Shown: positions 37,181 through 50,800 of the stretch, in pieces
Layout: each line of letters starts with the position of its first letter
How positions within the stretch are numbered: position 1 is the first letter of the stretch
Source: Liolophura sinensis
Lineage: Eukaryota > Mollusca > Polyplacophora > Chitonida > Chitonidae
Reading direction: 5' to 3'
NCBI RefSeq assembly: GCF_032854445.1
Contig: NC_088300.1
Coordinates: 248,001-312,000, forward strand
Length of the DNA: 64,000 nt
Made by a program: the position numbers and the translations under genes
Notes under the pieces: model-generated
What the model was told of the DNA's origin: nothing
Database searches by the model: none
What the model saw: the letters and a program-made list of their open reading frames with translations, nothing else

Positions 37181-38640
37181 ACTTGAGGTCTGTTATCATT
37201 CTTTAAACACTCAGTGAAAGTGATTTCTTTGTTTCATAATGGCTTTCAATAACTCAATAAATATATAAAATAAAATTTAAAAAGAAAAACCCTAAAAACC
37301 CTACTTGATATCTGATCAACAGGATGAAGATGTAGGCTTCAGCTTATTGTTGATATTTGTAGCCTTCTACAGGAATATAAAGTGTGATTTAGGGAAAACT
37401 ATCATATTGTCAATGTCAATGTCAATGCCCGTAAAACAGTTATCGGATCTACATGTGCTTGAAAATTCATTTTCTGTCCAGGGCATATATGTATGTATAA
37501 GCTAACAGAGGACATTCCACATGGACTTACACACCTAGACGAGTGTATAAACTGGTGATCCTGTTTTTCTAATAAAGAGTGTAAATTATTTAAAGGTCAT
37601 CTATAAGTTAATAATGCTTTCAGGAACACTGTCACAGCTAGGCTTTAGGCCTACCTCCATTGTTATATGCTTTCATGCATTTTTATAGGTATACGTACAT
37701 GCCTATATCTGCTTACAATATTTCAACAAATTACCAGAGGACTATACTGATGGTGCATATGTCACTGGGAACAGCCGCCAGGCGTCGGTTTCATCGATTA
37801 TAGACACTCGATAACCTTGGAGACGCACGCGTGGTCACCAATCCTGTAAGGAGAACAACATATGTTACATTGAGACGTGTGATGGGTGACGTGTGATGGG
37901 TGACGTCTGATCACCGATCGAATGCTGTTAGACAACAAGGAGAGTAGAGTCTCGGCCGTTATAAGCCAAAAACGACAGTCGTCAAAATCTCATACATAAT
38001 CATAATCACATCGAGAGTATCAATTTCCAAACGTATCAAAACTCGATAATATTCGATAGGTCCTGTATACCTACTGTCACATACATCAATACATGATCAA
38101 CATCAATACGGTGCCTGCGCCTTGTTTATGTGATTGTTTCAGTCTTTCAAGGCAAATTAAGCACACGTGGATTGTTCAAGGTACACCCGACATCCAGTTT
38201 CTCTTGCTTAGAAGAAAGCCCGCATGTACAGGGCTGTTGTGACCACAACACTGCGGATTACATGTGTATAGGCCTATGTGTTTCATGTTTCTAATCCATT
38301 AGTGGATTGCATGGCACTCAGTAATCAAACCTGTCTGCAAGGAACTAATTACTCGCCATATTATTATTCTTTATTTCATGATTTTCCTTTTCAAGTTTGT
38401 AGACATGCATATACACCAATTTGTATATATTTATGAATTTATGAGCAGACCCGATATTTGCTGAACTGCTTAAAGCATAACATTTGTCTTATTTATATAC
38501 CAGTAAAACAGTTTTCTTAAAATGATTACAAAATTTACAGTTCGATCAATATCAATAACTAGGTTGACATGTATTTGTGATAATTCTATTTTACGGCTAA
38601 TACACTTTATAATATCTATTACCTGACTTCGTTCTGAAGA
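37181..38640. other. intergenic AT-rich sequence
   Basis: No gene, array or clear mobile element is seen. Short direct repeats occur (GTGATGGGTGACGT, near 37878). ORFs are at most 66 codons. Confidence 0.5.
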
Positions 38641-38689
38641 ATTTGTCACTTCTGTTTTACTGTGCACTTGTGTATATAGTTGGTCAGTA

Positions 38690-38865
38690 GCACTGTCATA
38701 GGCCGGTGGTTACCCATACATCTGACCGCCATTAATAGTATAAGTGAAAGATCTAACTCGGGGCCTGCAGCACCATAATGCTGGCTGCGGTCATATAAGA
38801 GAAATATTCTTGAGTACGGCATAAAAAGCCGATCAAATAAATAAATCAATCAATCAAAAGACAAT
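38690..38865 (+). mobile_element. SINE 3' half (molluscan-type core and tail)
   Basis: Contains AGCACCATAATGCTGGCTGC, GTCATATAAGAGAAATATTC and TTGAGTACGGCATAAAAAGC, ending AATCAAATAAATAAATCAATCAATCAA. I recognise this as the conserved 3' core of SINEs common in mollusc genomes. The tRNA-like head is missing or too decayed. Confidence 0.7.
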
Positions 38866-38934
38866 GGAAAATTTCAATGATTCTTTACGGATTTTAACGC
38901 AATTAGTTACAATGCAATTTATAACAGTAATTTT

Positions 38935-39677
38935 ATTACTCTCGATCATCCCTTCCTAAGAAAAGTTTCGTCATTACTCTCAATCATCCCTTTCTAAGGA
39001 AGGTTTCCTCGTTACTCTCAATCATCCCTTCCTAAGGAAGGTTTCGTCATTACTCTCAATCATCCCTTCCTAAGGAAGGTTTCGTCGTTACTGTTAATCA
39101 TCCCTTTCTAAGGAAGGTTTCGTCATCACTCTCAATCATCCCTTTCTGAGGAAGGTTCCGTCATCACTCTCAATCATCCCTTTCTAAGGAAGGTTTCGTC
39201 ATTACCCTCAATCATCCCTTTCTAGGGAAGGTTTCGTCATTACCCTCAATCTTCACTTCCTAAGGAAAGTTTCGTCATCACTCTGAATTAACCCTTTCTA
39301 AGGAAGGTTTTGTCATCACTCTCAATCATCGCTTTCTAAGGAAGGTTTCGTCATCACTCTCAATCATCCCTTTCTAAGGAAGGTTTCGTCATCACTCTCA
39401 ATCTTCCCTTTCTAAGGAAGGTTTCGTCATCACTCTCAATCTTCCCTTCCTAAGAAAGGTTTCGTCATCATTCTCAATCATCCCTTCCTAAGGAAGGTTT
39501 CGTCACTCTCAATCACCCCTTTCTGAGGAAGGTTTCGTCATTACCCTGAATCATCCCTTTCTGAGAAAGGTTTCGTCATCACTCTCAATCATCCCTTTCT
39601 GAGAAAGGTTTCGTCATCACTCTCAATCACCCCTTTCTAAGGAAGGTTTCGTCATTACTCTCAATCATCCCTTCCTA
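38935..39677. repeat. 38-bp tandem array
   Basis: About 19 copies of ACTCTCAATCATCCCTTTCT followed by AAGGAAGGTTTCGTCATC. Each unit holds the short palindrome-like CCTTTCTAAGGAAGG, so single strands could form small hairpins. Intergenic between BRMS1 and the FReD gene. Confidence 0.92.
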
Positions 39678-41101
39678 AATGCATTGTCGAGTTTGAAAGA
39701 AATTTTCCAGTTTCTTGTTGAAAGGCATGCGTTATTAGAAAAGACTCTTAGAGAAGCAAATTGTGACAGTTATTACTAATTGCCACTCATACAGTAGCAC
39801 CTTGTGATAATATCATCTCCAGGGTTCGCAGATAATAATGGGATTAGTGAGGCAGTAGTTTAGAAGTACATTTTTATGCCTACCGAAAATACCATCTTGT
39901 TTAGAATGAAGAATGTATCAGTGGTACGAAAATTATAACTGTTACTTAATATAAACGAATTAATACCGGCATCTGAAATTCTTCGTCTTTGACCAAACGT
40001 GAACTGGTTTGACTCACATGTATGATTTAAGACCGAAAAACTAAAGTATCTCAGTTTAAAGGGTTTAAGATATAGACCTTTTTAACCTCTTTAATTATAC
40101 AATATATTCGAATTCGAAATAGTACACTTCAATATAGGACAGTCATGAGTCGGACTTCCCTTGAATCACGGTTTACGTATAGGATATTGACAGTTCTGCG
40201 TACACCAACAGTTAAAACAGTGTAAAGTCGTCTTTGCGTGTAGACAATTTGTTTTCAGCCCGCGAAGTTTTCTTGTTGCTTATGAATATAATACAGTAAC
40301 AACCCTACAACGAAGTTTAACCAAAGGAATAGCTATATAGGCAGAGTGAAAACATTTCTGTGATCAAAATGTTGCAGTGAATCGAGACAAGCTCCTTTTA
40401 AATTTAAACTCCCACTTTACACTTTCCCCATATAATGCGAAATTGCTTTTATGTCCCACAGGTATCTAGTGTAAAAAATAACACTCTAATCTTTGGGCTT
40501 ATATAGATCACCGATTTTCAGTGAGCCCATCTGTTACCGTAGCCCCCGTTCTTAGTTATCGATCTGAGCGATATAAGCCGCGTTGGCTCGTCATTGAAGC
40601 CAAGGGATCGTACTCAGGGTATATCTACATGCCACAGTCACATGTAGCTAATAACGGTCGACGTGGCGAGAAACGTCAAGAGTAACCAGTCAAACTATAC
40701 AGAATTGCCAAACACACACGTGTTTCTCCACATAGCAGAATCCACATCATAATACCGGAGTTCAAAACCAGGCAGCAAGACAAGAAGAAGAGCGGAGTGG
40801 ATTTTAACAGTCAGATTACCAATATTGTTTATCTGAAGGGAAATGTCCAACTAGACTGGAGAATTTAACTGTGGAGAAAGGGTAACTGAAAGAAGGAAGA
40901 CCGATAATAAGTCGGTCAGTAAAATCCTGGATACACGTCATACGAGTCATACGAGTCGACCAGTAAATCATAGTGTTCACATAGGACATTGATACAGGGT
41001 ATTTTGCTCCACGATGTGGATTTGTGGTAAAAGTACCCGGTAAATAATTCAATCAGTACCTCTCTATTTAATCAGAGGACTTAAGACCTTTAGAGGAAAC
41101 C
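39678..41101. other. intergenic sequence upstream of the FReD gene
   Basis: No gene or array seen. The last 60 bases before the FReD start (TCTCTATTTAATCAGAGGAC and AACCATGG) would be promoter or 5' UTR; no confident promoter element is identified. Confidence 0.45.
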
Positions 41102-44100
41102 ATGGCCACGTACTTTGCTGCCACGGTCACAGTGGCTTACACAGCCTGGTTGTTTTTCATCACCTCATTAACCTGTGGAGACTCAGCAGGGTAAGTTCTT
41201 TGTTTTGTTTCAATTTCGGTGCTGTATCAGAATGGTACTTGCACATTTGACTGCAACACATTCTCAATCAATGTTCACTGGATTCGAATAACCGACCTGC
41301 TGGGTTAAGTATTTATGTATGCTTGGGATTTAACGTCGCACTTAACAATTTTCAGTCATTTGACGTCGATACTGGGTGAGCTATAATGTAGTGGGCGTGA
41401 CAATTATAGCTTTCAAATAAAGACCTTCAAAAATTCATATTGTTTCTCAAAATATTATTTGATAACAGTTCAAATCACCTAGCTTGAACAATCAGTGGAT
41501 AAAAGGTAGGCAAAATGGGTACCTGATTCGAAGGGAAAAAAGCTTGAAAAGGGCAACAAGACACATGAAGCTTAAAATGCCATAATTGGGGGGGGGGGGG
41601 GGGGGGAGGGCTTCTGTGGCCTAGTAGTTAGTGTGTTAGCGCAGCAGAAGGGTACAGGAGCCTGTCATCAATGTGATCGCTGTCCCACCTATCCATGCTG
41701 GCTTATTATCGGGTCGTATGGGGAAAAGTCTGCCAGCAACTCTTGATGGGTTTCTACGGTCTCTGCAGGTTTCCTCCCACCATCATGCTGTTCGCCTTCA
41801 TATATATATGTTCAGTTCTTGAGTATGGCCTAAAACTCTAATTAAACAAATCTATTGAAAAAAAGGGCCACAAGACATAAGGAGCTTTAGAAAGGTCACA
41901 ACATAAATGGCGTTTATACCTTTAGTTAGATAGCCCTATATTACATAGGTACAGTCTATAACAACGCTTATGCGTTTAGTCAGGTAGCCCTATATTACAG
42001 AGGTACAGTGTATGCAAATTTGGTTCCGCTTTGGTTGGCAAAACGTCCTGAATTCTAGACGTCCCCTATAAACCAATGAACGGAAAGGTTGGAATATAGT
42101 TGTCTTGTTTCCTCCACATATAAACCTGATCTTTATGTCCACTGTAATGAGAAGTTTGCAGCAGGATACCAGTTGGTTCGTGTAGGCCTACTAAGATGTC
42201 CACTGTAATGAGAACTTTGCAGTAGGATACCAGTTGGTTTGTCTAGGCCTACTAGGATGTCCACTGTAATGAGAACTTTGCAGTAGGATACAAGTTGGTT
42301 TGTGTAGACCTACTAAGATGTCCACCGTAATGAGAAGTTTGTAGTAGGATACCAGTTGGTTTGTGTAGACCTTCTAGGATGTCCACCGTAATGAGAAGTT
42401 TGTAGTAGGATGCAAGTTGGATTGTGTAGGCCTACTAGGATATCCACTGTAATGAGAAGTTTGCAGTAGGATACCAGTTGGTTTGTACAGGCCTACTAGG
42501 ATGTCCACTGTAATGAAAAGTTTGTAGTAGGATACCAGTTGGTTTGTGTAGGCCTACTAGGATGTCTATTGTAATGAGAAGTTTGAAGTAGGATACCAGT
42601 TGGTTTGTGTAGGCCTACTAGGAAGTCCACTGTAATGAGAAGTTTGTAGTAGGATACAAGTTGGTTTGTGTAGGCCTACTAGGATGTCCACTGTAATGAG
42701 AAGTTTGCAGTAGGATACCCAGGTGGATTTGTGCAAGCCTACTAGGATGTCTACTGCAATGAGAAGTTTGCAGTAGGATACAAGTTGGTTTGTGCAGACC
42801 TACTAGGATGTCCACTGTAATGAGAAGATTGTAGTAGGATACCAGTTGGTTTGTGCAGGCCTACTAGGGTGTCTACTGTAATGAGAAGTTTGTAGTAGGA
42901 TACCAGTTGGTTTGTGCAAGCCTACTAGGATGTCTACTGCAATGAGAAGTTTGCAGTAGGATACAAGTTGGTTTGTGTAGGCCTACTAGGATGTCTACTG
43001 CAATGAGAAGTTTGCAGTAGGATACAAGTTGGTTTGTGCAGGCCTACTAGGATGTCCACTGTAATGAAAAGTTTGTAGTAGGATACCAGTTTGGTTTGTG
43101 CAGGCCTACTAGGATGTCCACTGTAATGAGAAGATTGTAGTGGGATACCAGTTGGTTTGTGCAGGGCCTACTAGGATGTCTACTGTAATGAGAAGTTTGT
43201 AGTAGGATACCAGTTGGTTTGTGCAGGCCTACTAGGCTATCCGTAAATTTGTTTCCAACGCCAACTAGCTACATTATCCACAGCCTTCAAAAGGGTGGAA
43301 CAGCTAATAGTATTGGTACTGATTATACAAAGTTTGTGGAAAACTTGCAGACTGACAAAAATAAGAAACAATCGGATGTGCACTAAATGTTTGCATCATT
43401 TTGCAAGATGTTTCTCCCTTCTATCTTCAAGAAACACTAGGTCTCAGTTCAGTCTCAGCGTCTGATAGCGAGACAACCTCCCCTGCCCTTACACACTGAA
43501 ACACGCGCGCGCACACACACCACACACGTACGCACACACAGTCACGCACACCTCCCCCACCCTCAACTATTTGGTCCTGGTTGCTATAAACATTCGCAAG
43601 ACCTCGTATGGCCGTTTAGATGATCTTACATATGTCAGAGATTACTCTGAAAATTTGTGCGTCATATATCGGGGAAGTTCTTCAGTTCCACCCCAAATAG
43701 GCCTACCAGCGGTTTACTCGGTAAGTGACATTTTCTTGATTAGGAAGTTAAGCTGTAATCAAATAAATAAATAAATAAATAAACAGCACTGTTTTTCGGT
43801 TTGTTCGTAGGGATACAGCAGAAAAGTGTGACGTGAGGGTGTGGTACATTAGCAAGATAGGAGAAGGCATGTTTCCTATGGAGCTCACAGCAGAACAACA
43901 GACGATAAAAACAACAATAGAAAACATGATTCAAAAAAGTTCCACTAATCCTGAAGACTCACTGGTGGACTGTTCCATGTTGAATAATTACGAGTCAACA
44001 TTTAAACCGGCTCCACAAAACGACGGGGCAGAGTCGGCGGCGTCAGAAAGCGAGGATACGGCAGAGGAAGAAGAGAGTCCGACAGGAGGAGGATGATGTA

Positions 44101-47100
44101 GAGGTGGACGAGACAGAAATGGCTGACGACGACATAGACAGTGAAGATACAGACATCGACCACGACACCAGTGAGCATATGGCAGCGAGTAGGTCTAGCG
44201 GTGCCGCGCATGAAACAATTGCTGTTGTTAAGCCAGCTCTTTCGTCTTTGTGGCGAAAGTGTAGAAGGCAGAGATCTCATCAAACTGCTGTGAGTTGCGT
44301 TTTCGTGAACACCGTCACGTTTCAATGCTTCTTGCAATGGTCAGAGGTACCGTCTACAAATGCTGACACAGCAGTGAAGCAAGACCATACTGCCAATGGC
44401 GCCAAAGAAAATCAAGACAAAAGTGAGGGCAGCAATGCAGACTTTAAAGATGATAGCCGAGTTAAAAATGACCCCGAAGCAGGGCCACAGACACAGGAGA
44501 AGAACCCCGAAAATGATAGGAAGTCAGAAGAAGAAAATCCAGTGATGGACGAGTCAGAAAAAGATGACGTTGAAGAATCAAAAAAAGACGATAGACTTTC
44601 ATCTGGAGGAGAGGAAAGTTCCAAATCTCAAGACGTCAACGGTCGTCACAGCCGGGAAAACTCCATCTGCCACCTCTGCTGAAGACAAACCCAGTGCCGG
44701 TAACATAGACATCATACATTTTCAACAAATGATTGAAAAAAGGGCAAGTGAATACATGCTTAAGATTCAAACTATGGAAACTCAGATCATGCGACTGGAA
44801 AATGAACTTTTGATGGAAAAACTGAATAAACAGAATCACACATCGTCATTCAGCCGTTTGGAAAACCAGATTCTCAATTAGAAAATGAGTTGCTGAAGAT
44901 GACATTGAGTTACGATGAACTCAGAGAAGAAAACGAGAAGATTTTGAAGAAACAAAAGAGTTTTTTAGAGTTAGATTACGTGAAGCGCCCTGGTGACTTC
45001 CGGCGTCTACCTGACAATTCAACCAAACAGTTCGAGTTGATCAGTCAGCACCAGAATAAGATATCAGAGCTAACAGATCATCTACGTAATCAAAGCAAAC
45101 TTATTGACAAGATCAAAGGACAGTCCGACAGTTTAGAAGATCAGAACAGAATGTTGTTTCAGATCGTTATGAATCAGACTATGCTGATTTCTCAAATGAT
45201 GAAAAAGGTCGAATCTCTCTCCGATTCAAATATCAAACATCACATGCAACAACAACTCATCACAGACAAACTTGGCATTGCTCTGGCTTCCGGTGACGTC
45301 ATGGACGCCCTCCATTCGCTTGTCTCAGACAAGTTTCCTTTGGCTTCCGTTGACGCAAATAAAACAAAAACTTCTGAAAGTGGCGCAAAGAAGAGTTCAG
45401 TAAAATCGGGCCGTGTCTTCGTTTCGTTGTCACAGTGCAATCATCCTACAAGAAACAGTGCATCCTGTGGTTTTAACAGTGTGATCCTCTCTCAATGTCT
45501 CAAGAGTGAAAACTTTTCAGTTGCCACAAACACTCCGTCCAGTGTTCCTGATTTCGTTGAAGGGAAGACTGAAAATGTAGCGAAGGCAGCCAGCAATTAT
45601 ACTGAAAAGACCCCCTGTGATACCTTAGAGACCTCAGATTTACCTTCACGGGATAATAAGAGTGGTGAAGAGACTTCTGACTCACTTTTACAGGATGGTA
45701 AGAGTCGGTGGAGAGACTTCTGACTCACTTTTTCAGGATGGCAAGAGTGGTAGAGAGACTTCTGACTCACTTTCACAAAATGCTAAGAGTGGTGACAGCA
45801 TTGAAAACGTGAAAGGTGACAATGAAGACAATACGAAAGGGCAACCCACCAAAGGTAACGACCGTGATGATACACGCACGGATGGAAAGATGAAGATCGA
45901 GATAAAGAAACGAGAAATAAAACGGACCAGAACGGTACGGAGGAGACTTCTAACACAGGGAAAGCCAGCGGTAAGACAACAAGCAATCAGAATGCCGAAG
46001 AACAAACTAAAATCACGCAAAACGTTAAGAACGAAACTACGAGCGAAAAGAATTCGATGGGCGAAGAAGCAACCACAAAGAAAGCAGCAGACGAGACGAC
46101 GGAAAGATCACGGAAGCCCATGCCGCGAAAGGAAACCTCTGATTCCAAAACTAAGAAGAAAAGCACATCAAAACAATCAGATGACAAAGCCAAAGGTGGA
46201 AAGAAGAGAGTCAGCAAGAAAGAAAATGGGAAAGCCGAGGTATCCAAGAAGAAAAAGTAAATAAGGTTGATTCTAAAAAACCGAAAGTGGAAAGGATACC
46301 TCCATTATACAACGCGAGCAGACGTGCTGAACCTAAAGGTAGGTTACTGAAATATGTCCATGTAGCTAAAAGAAAGTTAATAACACATTTTGGGTGAATG
46401 GACAGGCATTTTCACTGCAAATTATTGATGTGGGTACGTATATAACGTTACATGGCACGCGACATTCTACACCAGTACCGTAAATGATGGCGCACTTCAA
46501 ACATGACAAATTATACCGGTATGTGGATGAAGGCACATTGGAGATATAACAAATATATAGACACATGTATTCAACGCCAACTCATGTCTTTTAATAAATA
46601 GAACACATGAGGTAAGGGTTCAAACCTGAGGTTGCACAAGGAATTGTGGATTCCCCCTCCCCCCCCCCCCCCGGTATCATGCACCGCTTACTGGGCCTTG
46701 CATTGTAACAATAAGCGGTAGCCTAAGCTAGTGTGGACGTTTGCAAAATGTAACGTTCCTTTAACACCATTTGTCTTCCAGCAATTTTTCGTCCACCAAT
46801 ATGGTGTGCATATCTGTACGTCACATCTGGGAAATGTCCTCATTAACTTGCGAGAGATCGGTGATTTACGCCGGCCACTCTGGTTTCTTCCATCCATAAA
46901 ACTAACTGCCGTCTTGTATGTGATAAAGTCTTGGTTATGGCCTTAAGCAAGAATATAAGTACATGAAGGTACGTTGCGTGACATTCATATACGGGTACAT
47001 ATATTAACGTATTACATACAGTTCATGATAAGTATGATAAGACAATATATTAATTAAAGTACATACGTCAGGGAATACATCAATATATTTTGAATTTCCG

Positions 47101-47590
47101 ACTCTGAAATAACTCTCTCGAGATTAGTGAAAATACTGACTGAAGTGAGACTCGAACTCATGACTTCACTCAGTCAATGGTATTTACTCTGGTCTCTGGT
47201 CTTGAGATATTTATATCAGTGTCGCAGATTTACTATATACTAAAGGACATACATGACATTCTATAAGCGGGGAGAGGGGGTATTAGCTATTTGACATTCT
47301 ACCCCTGCAAACATTACATAAAAACGTGCACATACAGCATACCTGCATATTACTTACGTGTATATAAAGCCACATTACACACTTGATTATCTTGCCCACA
47401 GATTGTTCTGACTACTTGCGGCGAGGCAAACAGAAGGATGGTCTGTACAAAGTGAAGCTATACGGGTCACGGGAAATGCTCTCTGTCTTCTGTGACATGA
47501 AGAATGGAGGTTGGACGGTTATCCAGCGGCGTCAAGACGGCACTGTCAACTTCTTCAGGACATGGGACGAGTACAAGAAGGGATTTGGCG
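41102..47590 (+). CDS. secreted fibrinogen-related (FReD) coiled-coil protein, 3' end missing
   Basis: Three exons join in phase. Exon 1 (41102-41190) starts in a good context (AAACCATGG) and encodes a signal peptide, MATYFAATVTVAYTAW then LFFITSLTCG, ending at a GTAAGT donor. Exon 2 (43811-46338) encodes an acidic, then coiled-coil (ISELTDHLRNQSKLIDKIKG; QIMRLENELLMEKLN), then Lys/Glu-rich stalk. Exon 3 (47402-47590) begins the fibrinogen C-terminal domain: DCSDYLRRGKQKDGLYKVKL, MLSVFCDMKNGGWTVIQRR, DGTVNFFRTWDEYKKGFG. Remaining FReD exons, with the calcium site and ligand pocket, are absent: a 200-N gap follows at 47647, then satellite. FReD lectins with coiled-coil stalks are secreted recognition or signalling proteins (ficolins, FREPs, angiopoietins); which branch this is cannot be told from one exon. 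Exon 2 is frame-broken (separate entry), so a pseudogene is possible. Confidence 0.75.
41588..41606. repeat. poly-G tract
   Basis: A run of about 18 G directly before a SINE head in FReD intron 1. Such tracts are prone to length error; a comparable poly-C run lies at about 46661-46672. Confidence 0.9.
41607..41855 (+). mobile_element. near full-length tRNA-derived SINE (FReD intron 1)
   Basis: Head GCTTCTGTGGCCTAGTAGTT AGTGTG looks like a tRNA A-box region. It is followed by a body with TTTCCTCCCACCATCATGCT and GTTCAGTTCTTGAGTATGGC and ends CTCTAATTAAACAAATC. The 3' core matches the copies at 38.7 and 46.9 kb. Confidence 0.7.
42136..43236. repeat. 61-bp tandem array (FReD intron 1)
   Basis: About 18 copies of GATGTCCACTGTAATGAGAA, GTTTGCAGTAGGATACCAGT and TGGTTTGTGTAGGCCTACTAG. 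Copies alternate in small variants (CAGTAGG/TAGTAGG, ACCAG/ACAAG, TGTAGG/TGCAGG), suggesting multi-unit duplication. Confidence 0.93.
43811..46338 (+). other. frame-broken stalk exon of the FReD gene
   Basis: Between a good acceptor (TTTGTTCGTAG) and a donor (CCTAAAG|GTAGGT), coding-looking sequence moves through six frames in turn: to about 44087, to about 44640, to about 44878, to about 45710, to about 45890, to about 46245, then to the end. Switch sites lie near AGGAGGAGGA, CCAAATCTCAAG, CTCAATTAGAA, AGTCGGTGGAGAG, GATGGAAAGATG and CCAAGAAGAAAAAG. Entry and exit frames agree, so the shifts sum to zero and total exon length is phase-compatible. Composition on both sides of each switch stays charged (Lys, Glu, Asp, Ser, Thr), which supports one original frame. 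Uncorrected assembly indels or pseudogene decay could both explain this. Confidence 0.7.
46339..47401 (+). other. FReD intron 2
   Basis: Bounded by GTAGGT and CTTGCCCACAG. It holds a poly-C run (about 46661-46672), a SINE remnant near 46.87-46.95 kb and, at about 47140-47190, a reverse-strand B-box-like GAGTTCGAGTCTC that may be another SINE head remnant. No coding sequence seen. Confidence 0.6.
46865..46950 (+). mobile_element. degenerate SINE 3' core
   Basis: CTGGTTTCTTCCATCCATAA, CTGCCGTCTTGTATGTGATA and AAGTCTTGGTTATGGCCTTAA follow the order of the SINE core at 38.7 and 41.8 kb, with many substitutions. Confidence 0.5.
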
Positions 47591-47646
47591 GTAAGTTTAC
47601 TGCATATAGGTCTTTATCTTCGATTGGTTATAATCTCTATTTAGAG

Positions 47647-47846
47647 NNNNNNNNNNNNNNNNNNNNNNNNNNNNNNNNNNNNNNNNNNNNNNNNNNNNNN
47701 NNNNNNNNNNNNNNNNNNNNNNNNNNNNNNNNNNNNNNNNNNNNNNNNNNNNNNNNNNNNNNNNNNNNNNNNNNNNNNNNNNNNNNNNNNNNNNNNNNNN
47801 NNNNNNNNNNNNNNNNNNNNNNNNNNNNNNNNNNNNNNNNNNNNNN
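47647..47846. other. assembly gap (200 N)
   Basis: Exactly 200 undetermined bases, a round number that suggests an arbitrary gap size. It separates the first FReD exon from a 48-bp satellite, so the true distance and content are unknown. Confidence 1.
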
Positions 47847-50800
47847 TCCATAAATGCCCTGATCTCGCACCGTGTGGGTGTGTAATTGGTACACTCCATA
47901 AATTGCCCTGATCTCGCACCGTGTGGGTGTGTAATTGGTACACTCATAAATGCCCTGATCTAGCAAAGTGTGGGTGTGTAACTGGTACACTCCATAAATG
48001 CTCTGATCTCGCACAGTGTGGGTGTGTAACTGGTACACTCCATAAATTGCTCTGATCTCGCACCGTGTGGGTGTGTAACTGGTACACTCCATAAATGCCG
48101 TGATCTAGCACAGTGCAGGTGTGTAATTGGCACACTCCATAAATGCCCTGATCTCGCACAGTGTGGGTGTGTAGCTGGTACACTCCCATAAATGCCCTGA
48201 TCTCGCACAGTGTGGGTGTGTAATTAACCCACTCCATAAATGCCCTGATCTAGCAAAGTGTGGGTGTGTAACTGGTACACTCCATAAATGCCGTGATCTA
48301 GCACAGTGCAGGTGTGTAACTGGCACACTCCATAAATGCCTGATCTCGCACAGTGTGGGTGTGTAGCTGGTACACTCCATAAATGCCCTGATCTCGCCAC
48401 AGTGTGGGTGTGTAATTAACCCACTCCATAAATGCCGTGATCTAGCAAAGTGTGGGTGTGTTACTGGTACACTCCATAAATGCCCTGATCTAGCAAAGTG
48501 TGGGTGTGTAATTAACCCACTCCATAAATGCCCTGAAGTAGCAAGGTGTGGGTGTGTAATTAGCCCACTCCATAAATGCCGTGATCTAGCACAGTGCGGG
48601 TGTGTAACTGGTACACTCCATAAATCCATGATCTAGCAAAGTGTGGGTGTGTAATTAGCCACTCTCTAAATGCCGTGATCTAGCACAGTGTGGCATGTAA
48701 CTGGTACACTCCATAAATGCCCTGATCTCGCACCGTGTGGGTGTGTAATTGGTACACTCCATAAATTGCCCTGATCTCGCACCGTGTGGGTGTGTAACTG
48801 GTACACTCCATAAATCCATGATCTAGCAAAGTGTGGGTGTGTAACTGGTACACTCCATAAATGCTCTGATCTCGCACAGTGTGGGTGTGTAACTGGTACA
48901 CTCCATAAATGCCGTGATCTAGCACAGTGCAGGTGTGTAATTGGCACACTCCATAAATGCCCTGATCTCGCACAGTGTGGGTGTGTAGCTGGTACACTCC
49001 ATAAATGCCCTGATCTCGCACAGTGTGGGTGTGTAATTAACCCACTCCATAAATGCCCTGATCTAGCAAAGTGTGGGTGTGTAAACTGGTACACTCCATA
49101 AATCCATGATCTAGCAAAGTGTGGGTGTGTAATTAACCCACTCCATAAATGCCCCTGAAGTAGCAAAGTGTGGGTGTGTAATTAGCCCACTCCATAAATG
49201 CCGTGATCTAGCACAGTGCAGGTGTGTAACTGGTACACTCCATAAATCCATGATCTAGCAAAGTGTGGTGTGTAATTAGCCCACTCCTAAATGCTGTGAT
49301 CTAGCACAGTGTGGGCATGTAAACTGGTACACTCCATAAATCCATGATCTAGCAAAGTGCTGGGTGTGTAATTAAACTCACTCCATAAATGCCGTGATCT
49401 AGCACCGTGTGGGTGTGTAACTGGTACACTCCATAAATGCCGTGATCTAGCACAGTGCAGGTGTGTAATTGGCACACTCCATAAATGCCCCTGATCTCGC
49501 ACAGTGTGGGTGTGTAACTGGTACACTCCATAAATCCATGATCCTAGCAAAGTGTGGGTGTGTAATTAGCCCACTCCCTAATGCCGTGATCTAGCACAGT
49601 GTGGGCATGTAACTGGTACACTCCATAAATGCCCTGATCTCGCACCGTGTGGGTGTGTAATTGGTACACTCCATAAATGCCCTGATCTCGCACCGTGTGG
49701 GTGTGTAACTGGTACACTCCATAAATCCATGATCTAGCAAAGTGTGGGTGTGTAACTGGTACACTCCATAAATGCTCTGATCTCGCACATTGTGGGTGTG
49801 TAACTGGTACACTCCATAAATGCTCTGATCTCGCACCGTGTGGGTGTGTAACTGGTACACTCCATAAATGCCGTGATCTAGCACAGTGCAGGTGTGTAAT
49901 TGGCACACTCCATAAATGCCCTGATCTCGCACAGTGTGGGTGTGTAGCTGGTACACTCCATAAATGCCCTGATCTCGCACAGTGTGGGTTGTAATTAACC
50001 CACTCCATAAATGCCCTGATCTAGCAAAGTGTGGGTGTGTAACTGGTACACTCCATAAATCCATGATCTAGCAAAGTGTGGGTGTGTAATTAACCCACTC
50101 CATAAATGCCCTGAAGTAGCAAAGTGTGGGTGTGTAATTAGCCCACTCCATAAATGCCGTGATCTAGCACAGTGCGGGTGTGTAACTTGTACACTCCATA
50201 AATCCATGATCTAGCAAAGTGTGGGTGTGTAATAGCCCACTCCATAAATGCCGTGATCTAGCACAGTGTGGCATGTAACTGGTACACTCCATAAATCCAT
50301 GATCTAGCAAAGTGTGGGTGTGTAATTAACCCACTCCATAAATGCCGTGATCTAGCACCGTGTGGGTGTGTAACTGGTACACTCCATAAATGCCGTGATC
50401 TAGCACAGTGCAGGTGTGTAATTGGCACACTCCATAATGCCCTGATCTCGCACAGTGTGGGTGTGTAGCTGGTACACTCCATAAATGCCCTGATCTCGCA
50501 CAGTGTGGGTGTGTAATTAACCCACTCCATAAATGCCCTGATCTAGCAAAGTGTGGGTGTGTAACTGGTTACACTCCATAAATGCCCTGATCTAGCAAAG
50601 TGTGGGTGTATAATTAACCCACTCCATAAATGCCCTGAAGTAGCAAGGTGTGGGTGTGTAATTAGCCCACTCCATAAATGCCGTGATCTAGCACAGTGCG
50701 GGTGTGTAACTGGTACACTCCATAAAATCCATGATCTAGCAAAGTGTGGGTGTGTAATTAGCCCACTCCATAAATGCCGTGATCTAGCACACTGTGGGCA

